DNA from: Streptomyces sp. IMTB 2501 | Lineage (GTDB): Bacteria; Actinomycetota; Actinomycetes; Streptomycetales; Streptomycetaceae | NCBI RefSeq assembly: GCF_001953885.1 | Contig: NZ_MQUS01000004.1 | Location: 124,001 to 188,000 of the forward strand | DNA length: 64,000 nt | Reading direction: 5' to 3' | Shown here: positions 61,103 to 64,000 of the stretch, one piece after another | Layout of the letters: the number at the start of each line of letters is the position of its first letter | Position numbering within the stretch: position 1 is the stretch's first letter | The notes under the pieces: generated by a model | The model's database searches: none | What the model saw: the letters and a program-made list of their open reading frames with translations, nothing else | Told to the model about the DNA's origin: nothing | Made by a program: the position numbers and the translations under genes

Positions 61103-61186
61103 GTCGACCTGGCCCTGCCGGCGGGCCTGCTGGTGTCCTCGGCGGCGTACGCGCTGCTGATGCGCCGGGTCCGCGCCACTTCCTGA
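61103..61186 (+). pseudogene. C-terminal fragment of a membrane permease (NCS1-like)
   Basis: The plus strand reads VDLALPAGLLVSSAAYALLM followed by RRVRATS and a TGA. A hydrophobic last segment after VDLxLPA resembles the end of cytosine/purine-type permeases. It abuts the truncated start of the amidohydrolase relic in opposite orientation, so a rearrangement has joined them. Only 27 residues remain. Confidence 0.45.
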
Positions 61187-61207
61187 GGACGCCGAACGCC
61201 GGGCAGG

Positions 61208-61696
61208 TCAGCGGAGCTTGCGGTCCTTGGGGCGCTTGCGGTTGGGACGGCGGGGGCGGTGGATCGTGTCCAGTTCGCCTACCGCCGCGCGGATATGGGC
61301 CAGGTCGCCCCGGCGGGAGCCGCCCGCGCACCACCAGGACGGCCGTCCGTCGACGTCGCGCGGGTGCATGCCGAGGTCATGGACCGTGCAGAGCGGCCAC
61401 ACCCGCCACAGCCGCTCCGTCACCGTCTCCTGGGCGGCGTCGGCGACGGCCATCAGGGTTTCGGCGGCGGACTCCGCCGGTATCAGGGAGTTGCCGTGCG
61501 CCTCACCGTTGGAGAGGGCAACGAAGACCTGCTCGTCCAGGTCCGCGGACTCCGGGTGGGCGATCAGGCGCAGGGGGCGCTGGTCGGGAAGGGTCGCCGC
61601 CAGGTCCTGGTTGACGACCGCCAGTGCCTCGTCCCACAGCGGATAGTCGCCGGTGACCACGAGGCGCGGCTCGGGCCGGCCGAAGAAGGCGCACAT
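61208..61696 (-). CDS. Conserved hypothetical protein
   Basis: The 162-residue protein contains RLVVTGDYPLWDEALAVVN, LIPAESAAETLMAVADAAQ and RPSWWCAGGSRRGDLAHI and ends in a very basic tail RRPNRKRPKDRKLR. It has no signal peptide or membrane segment. I do not recognise a known domain; the overall look is of a Streptomyces-restricted family. Codon bias supports a real gene. Confidence 0.6.
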   Translation of the reverse strand: MCAFFGRPEPRLVVTGDYPLWDEALAVVNQDLAATLPDQRPLRLIAHPESADLDEQVFVALSNGEAHGNSLIPAESAAETLMAVADAAQETVTERLWRVWPLCTVHDLGMHPRDVDGRPSWWCAGGSRRGDLAHIRAAVGELDTIHRPRRPNRKRPKDRKLR

Positions 61697-61772
61697 GCCC
61701 GCATCCTCTCAAGCTCATGGCCCACTACTGTGGCCACCGTCCACAACAGCCCACCGTCCGTGGAGCCGCGAG

Positions 61773-62120
61773 ATGCCTGTCCGCCGTGTCGTGCCCAACA
61801 TCCACTCGGCTGCGCCGCAGCAGAGCGCGGAGTTCTACGGAGAACTGGGGCTGGAGGAGGTCATGAACCACGGCTGGATCGTGACGCTGGCCTCCCCCGG
61901 GAACCCGGCCGTACAGCTCAGCGTGATGACCGAGGACCGCACCGCGCCCGTCGCCCCGGACCTGAGCATCGAGGTCGAGGACGTCGACGCGGCCTACGCG
62001 ACGATGGTCAAGCGTGGCGCGCAGATCGTGCACCCGCTGACGGACGAGGAGTGGGGCGTACGGCGGTTCTTCGTGCGGGACCCCGACGGGCGGGTCGTGA
62101 ACGTGCTCGGCCATCGCTGA
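61773..62120 (+). CDS. VOC (glyoxalase/bleomycin resistance) family protein
   Basis: The 115-residue protein starts at the ATG at 61773. It has the VOC layout: RRVVPNIHSAAPQQSAEFYGELG in the first beta-alpha-beta-beta-beta unit and VRRFFVRDPDGRVVNVLGH at the end, with the metal/substrate-binding residues in the usual places. It could bind or modify a small molecule, or act as a binding-type resistance protein. The function is open. Confidence 0.8.
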   Translation: MPVRRVVPNIHSAAPQQSAEFYGELGLEEVMNHGWIVTLASPGNPAVQLSVMTEDRTAPVAPDLSIEVEDVDAAYATMVKRGAQIVHPLTDEEWGVRRFFVRDPDGRVVNVLGHR

Positions 62121-62223
62121 ACCCGTCCGCCGCAGCCAACGACGCCTTCTGGACGGGCCTGTGACGATCCGTGAGACTGGACCGGGTCCACGCCCGTGCC
62201 CCGGCTCTTCTGGACGGTGACCC

Positions 62224-62583
62224 ATGGTTGAGGAAACCCCGCGCGTCGAACTCACCCCGCAGGCCGCCGACCTGGTGCGGCGGCTGCGTGCCGAGCACGG
62301 TCCGCTGATGTTCCACCAGTCGGGCGGCTGCTGCGACGGCAGCGCGCCCATGTGCTACCCGGACGGCGAGTTCCGCACCGGCGGCTCGGACGTGCTGCTG
62401 GCGGAGCTGACCGTGGACGGTGTGGCCGAGCCCGTCACCTTCTGGATGTCCCGGAGTCAGTACGCGGCGTGGAGCCACACCCGGCTGATCGTCGACGTCG
62501 TCCCCGGACGGGGGAGCGGATTCTCACTGGAAGCACCCGAGGGAGTGCGTTTTCTCACCCGTTCTCGCGTAGTCGACGTCTAG
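62224..62583 (+). CDS. DUF779 protein
   Basis: The 119-residue protein matches DUF779: GPLMFHQSGGCCDGSAPMCYP with the cysteine cluster and SQYAAWSHTRLIVDVVPGRGSGFSLE. The cysteines suggest metal or cofactor binding. In many bacteria it lies next to an aldehyde dehydrogenase gene of the type at 46019-47542. Here that gene is 15 kb away, and none is adjacent. Confidence 0.87.
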   Translation: MVEETPRVELTPQAADLVRRLRAEHGPLMFHQSGGCCDGSAPMCYPDGEFRTGGSDVLLAELTVDGVAEPVTFWMSRSQYAAWSHTRLIVDVVPGRGSGFSLEAPEGVRFLTRSRVVDV

Positions 62584-62666
62584 TCGGCCCGGCGGTCGCC
62601 GCGCTCTGGTCCACTGCCCTTGACACCCGCAGGACAGGGACAGTTGACGAGACATCAGGGGGCACG

Positions 62667-63905
62667 GTGACCAGACGTCACAGGCGTTCGGCAGCGGGCA
62701 GAGCGGTTCTCACAGTTGTCACGGCGTTCGGGATGCTGGCCGGTGCGGCCCTCGCGGGGGCGGCACCGGCCGACGCGGTTCCGGACGGCAAGCGGATCGC
62801 GCCGGGCGTCACCTACCGGCAGTTCGACGTCGACGCGAGCGCGGGCCCGACCCACGCCCATCTGCTCACGGTCGACCTGGCCAATCCGCACGTCCGGGTC
62901 GATCTGCTCCATCCGGGCGCGGTGGCGGTCCGGGCCACCGTCTCGGCGATGGCGGACTCCGCCGGGGCGGTCGCGGGCGTCAACGGTGACTTCTTCAACA
63001 TCACCGAGACGCAGCACCCGGGCGTGGAAGCCACCGGCGCGAGCGTCGGACCGGCGATCGCGGACAGGCAGGTACTCAAGGCGGCGGTGCCGAACGGCCA
63101 GCGGTTCGGGCCCCCGCTGCCGCCGGGCACGACCACCGAGGACGTCTTCGGGGTGGGCACCGACCGGCGGGCCCGGCTGGACCGGCTGTCCCTCGTCGGC
63201 AACGTCGACACACCGGAGGGCACCGTGACACTGAAGGGCCTCAACCAGTACGCGCTCCCGGTGAACTCCGTCGGCGCCTTCACCTACCGGTGGGGCAGCG
63301 CCTCCCGGACGCGCTCCGTGTGCGGCACCGACACCCGGCGATCGGCGCCGTGCAGCACGGACACGTACGAGGTGAAGGTGCGGGGCGGTCGGGTGGTCTC
63401 CGCCGCCGACACCCCGGGCAGCGGCACGATCCCGGCGGACACCACGGTCCTCGTGGGCCGCGAGGAGGGCGCACAGCGGCTGCGCAAGCTCTCGGTCGGT
63501 GACGCGGTGACCGTGACGCACCGTCTGGTGGCCGCCTCGTCCGCGGTGCCGTACGCGTTCGCGATCGGCGGCTTCCCGGTCCTGGAGGGCGGGGAGGCGC
63601 GCTCCGGCCTCGACAACGTCACCTCGGCGGTGCGGACGGTCGTGGGCTTCAAGGACGACGGACGGCAACTGCTGATCCTGGCCCTGGACGGCGCCGCCGA
63701 CTACCGGACCGGTATGACGGTCGCCGAGGAGGCCGGCACCATGCGCTCGCTGGGCGCGTCCGACGCGTTCAACCTCGACGGGGGCGGCTCGTCCGAGCTG
63801 GTCACCCGCGAAGCGGGCGCGAGCACCGTCACGGTCCGCAACCATCCGAGCAGCGGCGCCGAGCGTCCCGTGGCGAACGGCATCGGCGTGTTCTCCGCCG
63901 GCTGA
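62667..63905 (+). CDS. Secreted phosphodiester glycosidase (NAGPA/DUF2233) family protein
   Basis: From the GTG at 62667, behind AGGGGG, the protein has 412 residues. A basic start and hydrophobic core VLTVVTAFGMLAGAALAG, ending AAPADA, form a signal peptide. The mature part has AGVNGDFFNITE and the C-terminal NLDGGGSSELVTR, the key motifs of the NAGPA/DUF2233 family, which removes N-acetylglucosamine from phosphodiesters. It probably acts on wall or capsular glycopolymers outside the cell. Confidence 0.85.
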   Translation: MTRRHRRSAAGRAVLTVVTAFGMLAGAALAGAAPADAVPDGKRIAPGVTYRQFDVDASAGPTHAHLLTVDLANPHVRVDLLHPGAVAVRATVSAMADSAGAVAGVNGDFFNITETQHPGVEATGASVGPAIADRQVLKAAVPNGQRFGPPLPPGTTTEDVFGVGTDRRARLDRLSLVGNVDTPEGTVTLKGLNQYALPVNSVGAFTYRWGSASRTRSVCGTDTRRSAPCSTDTYEVKVRGGRVVSAADTPGSGTIPADTTVLVGREEGAQRLRKLSVGDAVTVTHRLVAASSAVPYAFAIGGFPVLEGGEARSGLDNVTSAVRTVVGFKDDGRQLLILALDGAADYRTGMTVAEEAGTMRSLGASDAFNLDGGGSSELVTREAGASTVTVRNHPSSGAERPVANGIGVFSAG

Positions 63906-63907
63906 TC

Positions 63908-64000
63908 TCAGGGGTGCAAGCTGCTCACCAGGTCGGCGGTCGTGGTGAGTCCGCTGTGGATGGTGGGTGCCATGCTCGTGCCGGCGAGATAGAAGCCTAG
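63908..64000 (-). CDS. FAD-dependent oxidoreductase, C-terminal end, partial
   Basis: The minus strand is open to the window edge and ends GFYLAGTSMAPTIHSGLT, then TTADLVSSLHP and TGA. The AGTSMxPxIHxGLTT pattern is the FAD-binding end of amine oxidase/dehydrosqualene desaturase-like or GMC-like oxidoreductases. Only 30 residues are visible, so the family is not certain. It is convergent with the glycosidase gene. Confidence 0.5.
   Translation of the reverse strand, partial: LGFYLAGTSMAPTIHSGLTTTADLVSSLHP

Overview
The window is chromosomal DNA from a high-GC actinomycete, almost certainly a Streptomyces. The evidence is the strong third-position G/C bias, frequent GTG starts, ATGA stop/start overlaps, a complete 'conservon' (histidine kinase, roadblock protein, DUF742 protein, GTPase), a DUF3516 helicase, a Pls-type peptide synthetase and many genes resembling Streptomyces-restricted families. 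I see no rRNA, tRNA, CRISPR array, prophage or intact insertion sequence.

Layout. 0-3.4 kb: the end of a sulfonate-type ABC importer operon (permease end, ATPase, binding lipoprotein), a decayed stretch and a flavin monooxygenase. 3.4-6.3 kb: a decayed mltG-like gene, then an ABC exporter divergent from a MarR regulator across a palindrome. 6.4-10.4 kb: a dicarboxylate symporter behind a perfect palindrome, a secreted PNGase A-like protein and an L,D-transpeptidase-like lipoprotein. 10.8-14.4 kb: two coupled half-exporters with complementary defects in their nucleotide-binding domains. 14.7-21.2 kb: DUF5709 protein, zinc-free L31 paralogue, membrane hydrolase, helicase, acyl-CoA thioesterase and a conserved unknown.

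21.3-27.3 kb is a signalling block. An MHYT membrane sensor leads cvnA-cvnB-cvnC-cvnD. cvnC and cvnD are separated by 272 bp that hold a 21-bp-period repeat. A second roadblock gene and a PPOX flavoprotein gene follow. 27.4-32.3 kb: methyltransferase, alpha/beta hydrolase divergent from a PadR regulator, an MpaB-type oxygenase and three unknown proteins. 32.5-36.7 kb: a coupled SNF2 helicase and SWIM-domain pair. 36.7-40.7 kb: xylA divergent from xylB-xylR. 41.0-47.5 kb: amino-acid permease, formamidase-like enzyme, Tat-exported amidase, GAF regulator and aldehyde dehydrogenase, ended by a strong hairpin.

48.3-53.7 kb carries the most interesting unit: a 1321-residue Pls/PosA-type synthetase (adenylation domain, carrier domain, six membrane segments alternating with three soluble segments), translationally coupled to a Tat-exported M1 metallopeptidase. 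This is the layout expected for making and trimming a cationic homopoly(amino acid) such as epsilon-poly-L-lysine. It is flanked by a decayed IS630-type transposase and a decayed beta-propeller gene.

54.3-64.0 kb: SDR, LysR regulator, YncE-like propeller and epoxide hydrolase-like genes, then a gene graveyard (MarR, MFS, cysteine hydrolase, amidohydrolase and permease fragments, 58.3-61.2 kb). DedA, VOC, DUF779 and phosphodiester glycosidase genes and the end of an FAD-dependent oxidoreductase complete the window.
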